Shown piece after piece: positions 1 to 6,470 of a stretch of DNA of 20,479 nucleotides. Made by a program: the position numbers and the translations under genes. The DNA lies in contig CAZEAP010000044.1 in NCBI GenBank assembly GCA_964510315.1, positions 1 through 20,479 of the forward strand. Direction: 5' to 3'. The stretch's first letter is position 1. Every line of letters starts with the position of its first letter. The notes under the pieces were generated by a model that was given only the letters and a program-made list of their open reading frames with translations, was not told where the DNA came from and did no database searches. This stretch comes from CAZEAP01 sp964510315 (lineage in GTDB: Bacteria; Planctomycetota; Brocadiia; SM23-32).

Positions 1-347
1 TGGCCCCTGCGGGGCCGAAAGAGAAGGCCGGGGGCAAGATGCCCCCGCTACAGCCCAGAAGGAACCTTGTATACACAGCCCGGGGCGCACCCCCAGGACC
101 AGGGACTTCGTCAAGAGCCCGCCCTGGGGCGCGTACATCTTCAGCGTCGGCGCCGCGGAGCGGCGCGGTCGTGAAGGCCAGGGCTTCAGCCCTGGTATTG
201 CTCCCGATATTATTCTGAGCGAGCGCATCTTTTGCGAGCGAAGCACATGGCCCGCCGGGAAGCAGGGGCATCACTGGCGTGCGGGAGGGCGAACGCGAAA
301 GGTACGGCGTGGCAGGCGCCGGGTCGGCACCGGTTTGTGGGTCAGTG
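1..347. other. Non-coding stretch rich in short GC palindromes
   Basis: I see no supportable gene here. The stretch holds several perfect small hairpins: GGCCCC/GGGGCC at 2-16, an 8-bp stem CGGGGGCA/TGCCCCCG at 29-47, GCGCCGC/GCGGCGC at 150-166 and CCAGGGCT/AGCCCTGG at 178-195. The last two lie 11 bases apart. None is followed by a T-tract, so they are not obvious terminators. Near 217-245 a run with repeated GAGCG units resembles the repeat beside the GIY-YIG remnant at 6144-6173. The window start may cut through an intergenic region or a contig end. Confidence 0.5.
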
Positions 348-423
348 TGGTGGAGGATACGGGATTCGAACCCGTGGCCTCGACAATGCCATTGTCGCGC
401 TCTCCCAGCTGAGCTAATCCCCC
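348..423 (-). tRNA. tRNA-Ala (anticodon GGC), CCA encoded
   Basis: Read on the minus strand this folds as a full cloverleaf. The acceptor stem is GGGGGAT paired with ATCCTCC (one G-U pair), with discriminator A and an encoded CCA at 350-348. The D-arm reads TAGCTCAGCTGGGAGAGC. The anticodon stem CGACA/TGTCG encloses loop ATGGCAT, giving anticodon GGC, and the T-arm carries GTTCGAAT. It decodes GCC and GCU alanine codons. It lies just downstream of rseP but has its own promoter at 438-466. Confidence 0.97.
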
Positions 424-437
424 ACCCGGGAATGCCC

Positions 438-466
438 ACTATAGCCCATAGCGGCCCACGGGTCAA
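438..466 (-). promoter_or_regulatory. Sigma70-type promoter for tRNA-Ala
   Basis: On the minus strand, TTGACC (466-461), a 17-base spacer and TATAGT (443-438) make a near-consensus promoter. Transcription would begin around 431, about 8 bases before the mature tRNA 5' end at 423. It sits immediately after the rseP stop codon, so the tRNA need not depend on rseP read-through. Confidence 0.8.
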
Positions 467-479
467 GCGCGCGGCCGCC

Positions 480-2276
480 TCATCCGAGCCGCAGCAGACG
501 CAGGATGTCGTTCCGGGTGACGTAGATGACCAGCATCATCAGCAGCACAAAGCCCGTCGTCTGCGCGGCCATCATCACCCGCTCGCTCAGCCGCCTGCCC
601 CGCACTTTCTCGATGGCCAGGAACAGGAGGTGCCCGCCGTCCAGAACCGGTATCGGCAGGACGTTGAAGAAGGCTATGACCGCACTGATGAAGGCGGTCA
701 TGTAGAGGAGCTTGCCGATCCCCTGCCGCGCGGCCAGGTAGGAGGCGTGGGCGATGGTGACGATGCCGCCCATGTGTCGGGGACTGACCTGGCGGGTGGC
801 CAGACCACGGATGGTCAGGATCACCTCGCCGATTTTCTTGACCGTATTGGAAAACCCCCGGCTCACAGCGCCGATGACCCCGTAGTTGCGCAGCTCCGTC
901 CGGGGCTGCTCCATCATAACGCCCAGATGGAGGGAATCCGGTTCGGCCCTCACCACCGGCTCGACTATTGCAGTGCGGATACTGCCGTCCGTGCGCCAGG
1001 TGATTTCGTAGGGCTCCCCGCCTGCGGCGTTGGCGTGGGCGAGTACATCTTCCCAGGACTCAACCGGCTCGCCGGCCACCGCCACGACGGTGTCGCCCGG
1101 ACGGAGTCCGGCCTCCCAGGCAGGGCTCTCCGGCTCCACTTCCGTCAGCGTGTTGCTGCTTTTGAAGGTGAGGCTGTCCGTGAAGTCCCGAGCCGCGGCG
1201 GGGTGGGGGACGCTGAGGGTGGAGGTCACCGCGGTGTCCCGGCGCCGCACCCCCAGGACGACCTCTCCCTCCGCCCGGCCGAGGAGTTTCTCCAGTTGCG
1301 CCACGCTCTGCACCGGTTCCCCGTTGACGGAAGCGATCCGGTCGCCCGCACGGAGGCCGGCCCTGTCGGCCGCACCGTCCTGCTGCAGCGCCTCCGCCAC
1401 CGGAGCCATGCCCGAGATGCCGATGACGCGGCGCCGGACCGGTTCGAGCTCTACCTGGAAGCTTTCCAGCGCGCCGTCTCTGCGCACCGTGAGGGTGACG
1501 GTGCGGTGCGGAGCCTTCAGCACCTGGCGCCGCACGTCGCCGGCGTTTTCCACCGGATGGCCGTTGACGACGAGGATGCGGTCACCGAGGCGGACCCCGG
1601 CCTCTCGGGCGGGACAGCGGCGGTTGCCCTCCGGTCCGATTCCAACCAGCTCGGTGACCACCGGTTCGACCGGGGGCACAATGCCCAGCAGTTTGAGCCC
1701 GGCGCGCTCGTTGTATTCCGGCTCGATGCTGAAGTTCAGCTCACGGCCGTCGCGGCGGACTTGAAGCTCGACGCTGCCCTCGTCTCCCAGCACGGCCGTC
1801 CGGGTAATGTCATTGAACACGGGGTTGCGGTTGCCGTTGATGGCGACGATGCGGTCGCCCTCCTTCAGGCCGGCCCGCCAGGCAGGGGAGCCGGGCATCG
1901 TCTGGCCGACCTGCGCGACGGTGAAGGGAACGCCGATGGTGAAGGCCGCGATGAACAGCAGGAGGGCCAGGACGAGGTTCATGGTAACGCCCCCGACGAT
2001 GAAGAGGGCGCGCTGGCCGGGGGATTTGGACCAGAACTCGTAGGGCTCACCGCTGCCCTCCTCCGGGGACTCTCCGGCCACCTTCAGGTAGCCGCCGAAG
2101 GGTATGAGGGAGACCCTGTAGTCGGTGTGGCCCACCTTGAAGCCGAAGAGGCGCTTCCAAAAGCCGATGGAGAAGACCTCCACCCGCATGCCGACAAGCC
2201 TGGCGGCGATGTAATGGCCGAACTCGTGGGCCACGATCAGAAGGCTCACCGCCAGAACGGCGAGCAACGCGTTCAT
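480..2276 (-). CDS. rseP: RseP/RasP-type site-2 membrane metalloprotease with four PDZ domains
   Basis: An inner-membrane zinc protease (M50) of regulated intramembrane proteolysis; family members cleave anti-sigma factors and leftover signal peptides. The start ATG at 2276 overlaps the dxr stop as ATGA, giving a 598-residue protein and implying translational coupling. The zinc site HEFGH is at residues 17-21 inside the first membrane helix. The second metal motif, LPIPVLDGG, has Asp546 in a C-terminal helix, and further hydrophobic helices surround it. Between them I count four PDZ-like units, each with a phrase of the type AGLKxGDRIxxINGxPV; E. coli RseP has two and Gram-positive RasP one. 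This explains the excess over the usual 420-450 residues. An open frame runs upstream through dxr to 2756 but does not encode family sequence. The substrate cannot be read from the sequence. Confidence 0.95.
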   Translation of the reverse strand: MNALLAVLAVSLLIVAHEFGHYIAARLVGMRVEVFSIGFWKRLFGFKVGHTDYRVSLIPFGGYLKVAGESPEEGSGEPYEFWSKSPGQRALFIVGGVTMNLVLALLLFIAAFTIGVPFTVAQVGQTMPGSPAWRAGLKEGDRIVAINGNRNPVFNDITRTAVLGDEGSVELQVRRDGRELNFSIEPEYNERAGLKLLGIVPPVEPVVTELVGIGPEGNRRCPAREAGVRLGDRILVVNGHPVENAGDVRRQVLKAPHRTVTLTVRRDGALESFQVELEPVRRRVIGISGMAPVAEALQQDGAADRAGLRAGDRIASVNGEPVQSVAQLEKLLGRAEGEVVLGVRRRDTAVTSTLSVPHPAAARDFTDSLTFKSSNTLTEVEPESPAWEAGLRPGDTVVAVAGEPVESWEDVLAHANAAGGEPYEITWRTDGSIRTAIVEPVVRAEPDSLHLGVMMEQPRTELRNYGVIGAVSRGFSNTVKKIGEVILTIRGLATRQVSPRHMGGIVTIAHASYLAARQGIGKLLYMTAFISAVIAFFNVLPIPVLDGGHLLFLAIEKVRGRRLSERVMMAAQTTGFVLLMMLVIYVTRNDILRLLRLG

Positions 2277-3442
2277 GCCGAGTGCAAACAAGCTTCCGCC
2301 TCCCGGCGCGCCCACCGGTGGGCCGCCATGACATCGTCCACTGAAGAAAGCTCCCGGACCGTATGACGGCCGAGCGTAGTCTCCACCACCCGAAAGATGT
2401 CGGTGAAGCCGATATCTCCGTCGAGGAAGGCATCCACAGCCACCTCGTCGGCGGCGTTGAGGACCGCCCCGCTGGTGCCGCCCAGCCGGGCCACCTGGAA
2501 GCCGAGGTCCAGCGCCGGGAAACGTTCCCGGTCCGGCGGGGCGAATTCCAGCCGCCCCACCTCGGCCAGGTCGAGCCTTCGGGCGTTGCCGTCCAGACGT
2601 TCCGGGTAGCTCAAAGCGTACTGTATGGGAATGCGCATGTCGGGCGCGCCCATATGGGCGAGCGAACTGCCATCCACCAACTCGACGATGGAGTGAACCA
2701 CCGACTGGGGGTGGACGAGGACTTCGAGGCGCTCGGCCTCCACGCCGAACAGCCACCGGGCCTCAACCACCTCCAGGGCCTTGTTCATGAGGGTGGCGCT
2801 GTCCACGGTAATCTTGCGGCCCATCTTCCAGGTGGGATGATGAAGGGCCTGGCCGGGGGTGACCTTCGCCAGCTCATCGGCCTTCAGTTCACGAAAAGGC
2901 CCGCCGCTGGCGGTCAGTATGATCCTCTTCACCGCCTCCGGCGCCAGGTCCCGCAGCAACTGGAACACGGCGCTGTGCTCGCTGTCCACCGGCAGGATGG
3001 TCGCTTCGTTCCGGCTCGCCAGTTCCGTCAGCAGCGGACCGCAGGAGACCAGGCTTTCCTTGTTGGCCAGGGCGAGGGTCCTGCCGCTTTCCAGCGCCGC
3101 GACGGCCGCGGGAACTCCGGCCACCCCGCTGACCGCGCTGATGACGACGTCGGCCTCCCCGCGGGCGGCCAACTCGGGGAGGGCCTCCGGGCCCCCGATC
3201 ACCTCGGCGGGGCACCCCACCAGCGCCTCCCGGAGGTCGTCCAGCCGAAGCGGGTCGGTAAGTGCGACCACTTCAGGCTCGAACTCCCTGACCTGCCGGG
3301 CCAGCAGTTGCCAGCGGGAATGAGCGGACAGGCCCGCCACGCGGAAACGGTCCGACAGGCCCCTCAGCACCTCCAGGGCCTGGGTTCCCACCGAGCCGGT
3401 GCTTCCCAGTACGACGACGCTTTTTTCCGCGTTGGCGGCCAT
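2273..3442 (-). CDS. dxr: 1-deoxy-D-xylulose 5-phosphate reductoisomerase
   Basis: Cytosolic NADPH- and metal-dependent enzyme that converts DXP to 2-C-methyl-D-erythritol 4-phosphate, the first committed MEP-pathway step. The 389-residue length is normal. The N-terminal nucleotide-binding loop is GSTGSVGTQ (residues 13-21). The metal-binding phrase PVDSEHSA has Asp153 and Glu155, which match the catalytic Asp150/Glu152 of the E. coli enzyme. ASGGPFRE and the WKMGRKITVDSATLMNK signature follow. A Shine-Dalgarno AAGGTG lies about 8 bases before the ATG and overlaps the end of ispG, 7 bases upstream. The stop overlaps the rseP start. The gene is the middle one of ispG-dxr-rseP and is expected to be transcribed from the promoter at 4650-4678. 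Confidence 0.98.
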   Translation of the reverse strand: MAANAEKSVVVLGSTGSVGTQALEVLRGLSDRFRVAGLSAHSRWQLLARQVREFEPEVVALTDPLRLDDLREALVGCPAEVIGGPEALPELAARGEADVVISAVSGVAGVPAAVAALESGRTLALANKESLVSCGPLLTELASRNEATILPVDSEHSAVFQLLRDLAPEAVKRIILTASGGPFRELKADELAKVTPGQALHHPTWKMGRKITVDSATLMNKALEVVEARWLFGVEAERLEVLVHPQSVVHSIVELVDGSSLAHMGAPDMRIPIQYALSYPERLDGNARRLDLAEVGRLEFAPPDRERFPALDLGFQVARLGGTSGAVLNAADEVAVDAFLDGDIGFTDIFRVVETTLGRHTVRELSSVDDVMAAHRWARREAEACLHSA

Positions 3443-3449
3443 AGGGCTC

Positions 3450-4544
3450 TCACCTTTGAGCGTCCGTGCGGGACGCCGCGATCTCTTTTGCCTCCTCCAC
3501 CAAGGCGTCGGCCAGCGCCGGGGCGTGGACCTTTCGCAGCTTACGACCCCTGCGGAACAGGTAGCCGAATTCCCGGCCTCCGGCGACGCCCACGTCCGCC
3601 TCGGCCGCCTCCCCCGGTCCGTTGACGACGCAGCCCATCACGGCGATGCTCAGTTCCCCGGGCAGGTCGGCCACGCGACGGGTCACCTCCTCCACCAGCG
3701 AGCAAAGGTCGATTTCGCAGCGCGCGCAGGTCGGGCAGGAGATGATCTCCGGCCCGGTCGGCTCCCGCAGGTCCAGGGACTCCAGTATGGCTATGCCGGC
3801 CCGCACCTCCTCGTGGGGAGGCCCGGTCATCGAGACGCGAATGGTGTCCCCGATGCCCTCGGCCAGCAAAGTGCCGATGCCAATCGAACTCTTCACGATG
3901 CTAACGCGGGGCGGCCCGGCGGCCGTGACGCCGAGATGGAAGGGGTAGTCGCACCTGCCGGCCGCGCGCCGGTAGGCCTCGATGGTCGTCAGGACGTCGC
4001 TGGCCTTGAGGCTCAGCACGATGGTGCGCAGACCTTCCTCCTCGGCCGCCTCACAGTAAGCCAGGGCCCGGTCCACCATCAGGTCGGCCAGGTCCTCGTG
4101 GAGGGCCTCCGGGACCACCTCCAGGCCGCTGCGGCGGCGTATGGAGCCCGAGTTGACGCCGATGCGCACCTTCGTATCCTGCGCGGCGGCCCGGCGATAC
4201 ACCTCCCGCAGGCCCTCGCCGTCGGGCATGTTGCCCGGGTTGATTCTCACCCCGTGCGCTCCGGCCTCCAAAGCGCGGAGGGCAAGTTGAGGGTTGAAGT
4301 GGATGTCCGCTATGACGGGGATGGGGGAACGTTCGATGATCTCCGGCAGCGCGCGTGCGGCCTTCGGGCCGGGCACGGCGCAACGGATGACCTGAGAGCC
4401 CAGCTCTGCCAGTTCGCCTATCTGCGTAACGGTAGCCTCGATGTCGGCGGTATGGGTCTTCGTCATGGACTGCACGCTGACGGGGGCGTCGCCGCCTATG
4501 GTGACGCCGCCGACGTCAACGGCACGGGTCGAACGTCTGTCCAT
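3450..4544 (-). CDS. ispG: 4-hydroxy-3-methylbut-2-enyl diphosphate synthase (GcpE)
   Basis: Iron-sulfur enzyme of the late MEP pathway; it reductively opens methylerythritol cyclodiphosphate to HMBPP. With ATG at 4544 it has 364 residues. The cluster ligands fall at Cys270, Cys273 and Cys305 (CPTC and GCVVNGPGE), and Glu312 follows; these are the same numbers as the E. coli ligands, which supports this start. The N-terminal TIM barrel carries the family phrases VQSMTKTHTADI, VIADIHFN and RINPGN. The frame is open further upstream (to 4847) but that part lies beyond the promoter. No strong Shine-Dalgarno is visible before 4544. The single-domain form is seen here, without the insert found in some bacteria and plants. 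First gene of the ispG-dxr-rseP operon. Confidence 0.97.
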   Translation of the reverse strand: MDRRSTRAVDVGGVTIGGDAPVSVQSMTKTHTADIEATVTQIGELAELGSQVIRCAVPGPKAARALPEIIERSPIPVIADIHFNPQLALRALEAGAHGVRINPGNMPDGEGLREVYRRAAAQDTKVRIGVNSGSIRRRSGLEVVPEALHEDLADLMVDRALAYCEAAEEEGLRTIVLSLKASDVLTTIEAYRRAAGRCDYPFHLGVTAAGPPRVSIVKSSIGIGTLLAEGIGDTIRVSMTGPPHEEVRAGIAILESLDLREPTGPEIISCPTCARCEIDLCSLVEEVTRRVADLPGELSIAVMGCVVNGPGEAAEADVGVAGGREFGYLFRRGRKLRKVHAPALADALVEEAKEIAASRTDAQR

Positions 4545-4649
4545 AACCAGTAGCCTGCAAAAAGTTAAGGTTGCCGGAGATCGACGGCCGCGAGAGCCGC
4601 CCCTCCCCCTGCCGGCCGACGGTCGAGGCGGTGAAGTGACATTATTCGG

Positions 4650-4678
4650 ATTATACGTCGTGACCGTCGATAATTCAA
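4650..4678 (-). promoter_or_regulatory. Sigma70-type promoter of the ispG-dxr-rseP operon
   Basis: On the minus strand, TTGAAT (4678-4673), a 17-base spacer and a perfect TATAAT (4655-4650). The predicted start near 4643 leaves a GC-rich leader of about 100 bases before ispG. That leader contains CGGCCG and GACGGTCGA-type self-complementary runs, so it may fold, but I recognise no known riboswitch in it. Confidence 0.85.
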
Positions 4679-4689
4679 AAGCCGGGGGG

Positions 4690-4718
4690 TTGATTGCCCC
4701 GTGCCGCTGCCGTACAAT
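4690..4718 (+). promoter_or_regulatory. Sigma70-type promoter of phoU, divergent from the ispG promoter
   Basis: TTGATT (4690-4695), 17 bases, TACAAT (4713-4718). A start about 7 bases beyond the -10 box (4725-4727) would put the +1 only 2-4 bases before the ATG at 4729, so the message would be almost leaderless. The two -35 boxes of the divergent promoters are 11 bases apart. Confidence 0.7.
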
Positions 4719-4728
4719 TCCAAGCAAC

Positions 4729-5394
4729 ATGGGCCCCGAACGAGAAAAAGCTGAAAACCAGACCCGCCGCTTCATGGACCTGGAGCGGAAGCTCATCGCT
4801 CTGGTCAACACGGTGGAGAGCCTGTTCGTCGACGCGGTGGTGGGCATGCTCGAGGAAGGTACCGAGAGCGTGGACGAGCTGCGCGAGGAGGACTACAAGG
4901 CCCACGAACGGTGGCTTGAGCTGGACAGCGCGTGCCCCCGCCTGCTGAGCGATGGGGAGCCGAGCAGGGAGCAGATACTTTTCGTGATGGCCGCGGTCAA
5001 GATCGCCGCCGATCTGAAGCGGGTGGCCGACGAGTCGCTGCGCATCGGGGAAACCCTCCGCTCCGCACCCCTTGCATCCATAATCCAGGATGACCCCAGC
5101 GACTGCCTCGCCGAGATGGTGGAGCTGGCCCAGAGCATGCTGAGCGACGTCATCGAGGCTTTTATCAACCGGGACGTGTCCGAAGCCTCCGGCCTCCACC
5201 TGGTGTTCCGGGAGCTGAGTTCCCTGCACGCACGGGTCGTCCGCGAGGTGCCCGAGGCCGCGGAGAAGGGCGAGGTCACTGCGCCGGCCGGGACGGCACT
5301 GATCTGCGTCGCCCAACGCCTGGAGCGCATCGGAGACGAGGTGGTCGACATCTCCAACCACGTCACCCACCTCTACCGCAACACCGGGCAGTGA
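4729..5394 (+). CDS. phoU: PhoU-domain protein
   Basis: A 221-residue all-helical protein of the PhoU family, cytosolic proteins that usually signal phosphate status between the PstSCAB transporter and the PhoR kinase, or regulate other anion transport. Both helical repeats are visible: KIAADLKRVADESLRIGE near residues 86-105 and the C-terminal QRLERIGDEVVDISNH, which carries the family E-R-I-G-D-E metal-cluster phrase. The start at 4729 is the first ATG after the promoter. No Shine-Dalgarno precedes it, and the alternative ATG at 4774 lacks one too. No pst or phoBR genes are in the window, so the phosphate role is from family only. It converges on the cupin gene with a 23-base gap. Confidence 0.88.
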   Translation: MGPEREKAENQTRRFMDLERKLIALVNTVESLFVDAVVGMLEEGTESVDELREEDYKAHERWLELDSACPRLLSDGEPSREQILFVMAAVKIAADLKRVADESLRIGETLRSAPLASIIQDDPSDCLAEMVELAQSMLSDVIEAFINRDVSEASGLHLVFRELSSLHARVVREVPEAAEKGEVTAPAGTALICVAQRLERIGDEVVDISNHVTHLYRNTGQ

Positions 5395-5417
5395 GCCGAG
5401 GAGTCGGCCCTCGCCGC

Positions 5418-5768
5418 TCAGTCCTTCTTGCCCTCTTTGGGAATGATGCAAAGGAACGCCGCCGGCTCGCCGGCATCGGCCACGAAGCAATGCTCCTCCC
5501 CGGCCGGGAGGAACACGACGTCGCCGGCGCGGAACGCTTCGGCGGCTCCCTCGCACTCCACGCTGCCCTCCCCTGCCAGGACGTATATCTCGTGCTCCCA
5601 GGGATGGGAATGGCGGGGCGTGCATCCGCCGGGCTCCAGCTCGAAACGTCGCATGTAGAAATTGGGCGCTCCGTCGGCCTCCGAGATCAACCATCGCACC
5701 CGGCAGCGTTCCGCGCCCGCCAGTTCCACCGGTTCGCTCTGCACCTCGGCGTAGTGAACGTGTTTCAT
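5418..5768 (-). CDS. Small single-domain cupin protein
   Basis: A 116-residue one-domain cupin. Motif 1 reads G-(5)-HSH-(3)-E-(6)-G (GCTPRHSHPWEHEIYVLAG), with two His and one Glu placed to bind a metal. Motif 2 is GDVVFLPAGEEHCF and supplies the third His. The C-terminus is Lys-rich (PKEGKKD). A strong Shine-Dalgarno GGAGGA lies just before ATG 5768. Such proteins range from dioxygenases and isomerases to sugar sensors, and nothing nearby narrows the substrate. It is monocistronic and convergent with phoU. Confidence 0.9.
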   Translation of the reverse strand: MKHVHYAEVQSEPVELAGAERCRVRWLISEADGAPNFYMRRFELEPGGCTPRHSHPWEHEIYVLAGEGSVECEGAAEAFRAGDVVFLPAGEEHCFVADAGEPAAFLCIIPKEGKKD

Positions 5769-5841
5769 CTGTCCTCCGGTGTGGTTGGTTCGTCTGTGAG
5801 CGCCGTGACCACTCAGCGCTAAAGTCTTCTCGTGCTAATCT

Positions 5842-6124
5842 CTACCTGGGACAGCGCTTACTCAACTCCCTCAGCTTCTCTTTGTCGCCGGCGATAAGGG
5901 CCTCTTTCTTGGCTCTGGTCCACCGTTTGATCTGCTTCTCCCGTCGCACTGCGCACTCCCGATCCGGGTGTTCCTCATGGTAAACAGCCTGACCGGCCTT
6001 CGACGTGCGGTCCAAACAGCAGCCTTCCCCGCGTTGTGTGTTTCTATCCTCTCTTGCAGGTCAACGCAGGAGCGCAAGTAGTAACTCCCGTCGGCGCATC
6101 GCAAGATGTAGGTGTGGAAGGACA
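5842..6124 (-). pseudogene. GIY-YIG endonuclease-family gene broken by a one-base frameshift
   Basis: The first frame starts with HTYILRCADGSYY, a GIY-YIG core in which the usual G-Y-V-G-S-T part has become YYLRSC, followed by DLQERIETHNAGKAAVWT. After RRRPVRL the family sequence jumps to another frame: VYHEEHPDRE, then REKQIKRWTRAKKEALIAGD, ending at TAG 5844-5842. A single missing base near 5986-5988 (CTG TTT where CTG GTT is expected) explains the break. GTG 6124 is the likely native start. The first frame stays open to ATG 6191, but that extra part (SERSESKG) is translated repeat DNA. Small proteins of this UvrC-like class are common in bacteria and mostly of unknown role. A sequencing error is possible. 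Confidence 0.8.
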
Positions 6125-6143
6125 CCTGAAGGCCCTTTGGGTA

Positions 6144-6173
6144 GCCCTTCGATTCGCTTCGCTCACTCAGGAC
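6144..6173. repeat. Dispersed-repeat-like sequence (translates as SERSESKG)
   Basis: The segment carries tandem TTCG/CGCT units (TTCGATTCGCTTCGCTCACTC in part) and reads through as LSERSESKG in the minus-strand frame that enters the GIY-YIG remnant. From general knowledge, near-identical phrases recur in many bacterial genomes, often beside small GIY-YIG genes. In this window, related but diverged runs occur near 15847-15872 and 217-245. The copy count in the full genome is not visible here. Confidence 0.5.
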
Positions 6174-6248
6174 GTTCGATGCGGCGGTCAATCTGGCCTG
6201 TCATGAGTAAGGCGCCTGGCCCGCCAACGGGACAGGCGCCGCATCGAA

Positions 6249-6325
6249 TGGCACGCCCGGGAGGATTCGAACCCCCAACCCTCGGATCCGAAGTCCGATG
6301 CTCTGTCCAGTTGAGCTACGGGCGC
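6249..6325 (-). tRNA. tRNA-Arg (anticodon TCG), CCA encoded
   Basis: Minus-strand cloverleaf with acceptor stem GCGCCCG paired to CGGGCGT (first pair G-U), discriminator G and encoded CCA at 6251-6249. Anticodon stem TCGGA/TCCGA encloses loop CTTCGGA, giving anticodon TCG, which reads CGA and related arginine codons. The T-arm has GGTTCGAAT. It shares its acceptor end with tRNA-Arg(ACG) at 14901. Its own promoter lies at 6335-6363. Confidence 0.96.
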
Positions 6326-6334
6326 GCCGCCCCT

Positions 6335-6363
6335 ACTCTACGCCGCAAACGGCACTGTTGCAA
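6335..6363 (-). promoter_or_regulatory. Promoter of tRNA-Arg(TCG)
   Basis: On the minus strand, TTGCAA (6363-6358), 17 bases, TAGAGT (6340-6335). Each hexamer matches consensus at four of six bases. The predicted start near 6328 fits the tRNA 5' end at 6325. It is back to back with the prfB promoter. Confidence 0.6.
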
Positions 6364-6382
6364 GGATCCCGCGGCCCCGTTA

Positions 6383-6412
6383 TTGACTCTGCGGCGAGCC
6401 GGGGGCTAAAAT
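6383..6412 (+). promoter_or_regulatory. Sigma70-type promoter of prfB
   Basis: TTGACT (6383-6388), 18 bases, TAAAAT (6407-6412). Transcription would start near 6419, giving a leader of about 50 bases that contains the hairpin at 6424-6440 and the prfB Shine-Dalgarno. Confidence 0.75.
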
Positions 6413-6423
6413 AGTGGCCTTGC

Positions 6424-6440
6424 GGGAGCCCTCGGCTCCC
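6424..6440 (+). promoter_or_regulatory. Perfect hairpin in the prfB leader
   Basis: GGGAGCC, loop CTC, GGCTCCC: a perfect 7-bp stem starting about 5 bases after the predicted transcription start and ending 15 bases before the Shine-Dalgarno AAGGAG (6456-6461). No T-run follows, so it is not a terminator. A 5' stabilising stem for the mRNA is one possible role. Confidence 0.5.
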
Positions 6441-6470
6441 CTTACACCAATGCGGAAGGAGACCCCGCCC

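Noticed and set aside
279..2366. A very long plus-strand open frame opposite rseP
   Set aside because: It is the antisense shadow of a GC-rich gene: no family likeness and no ribosome site, while the minus strand encodes a clear M50 protease with all catalytic motifs.
2363..4553. Long plus-strand frames opposite dxr and ispG
   Set aside because: Shadows with His/Gln/Arg-rich low-complexity translation; the real genes are on the other strand with full catalytic motifs.
6241..6325. Frame with the phrase RPGGFEPPTLGSEVRCSVQLSYGRA (and similar at 348-423 and 14901-14977)
   Set aside because: This is the well-known translation of the complementary strand of tRNA genes, not a protein.
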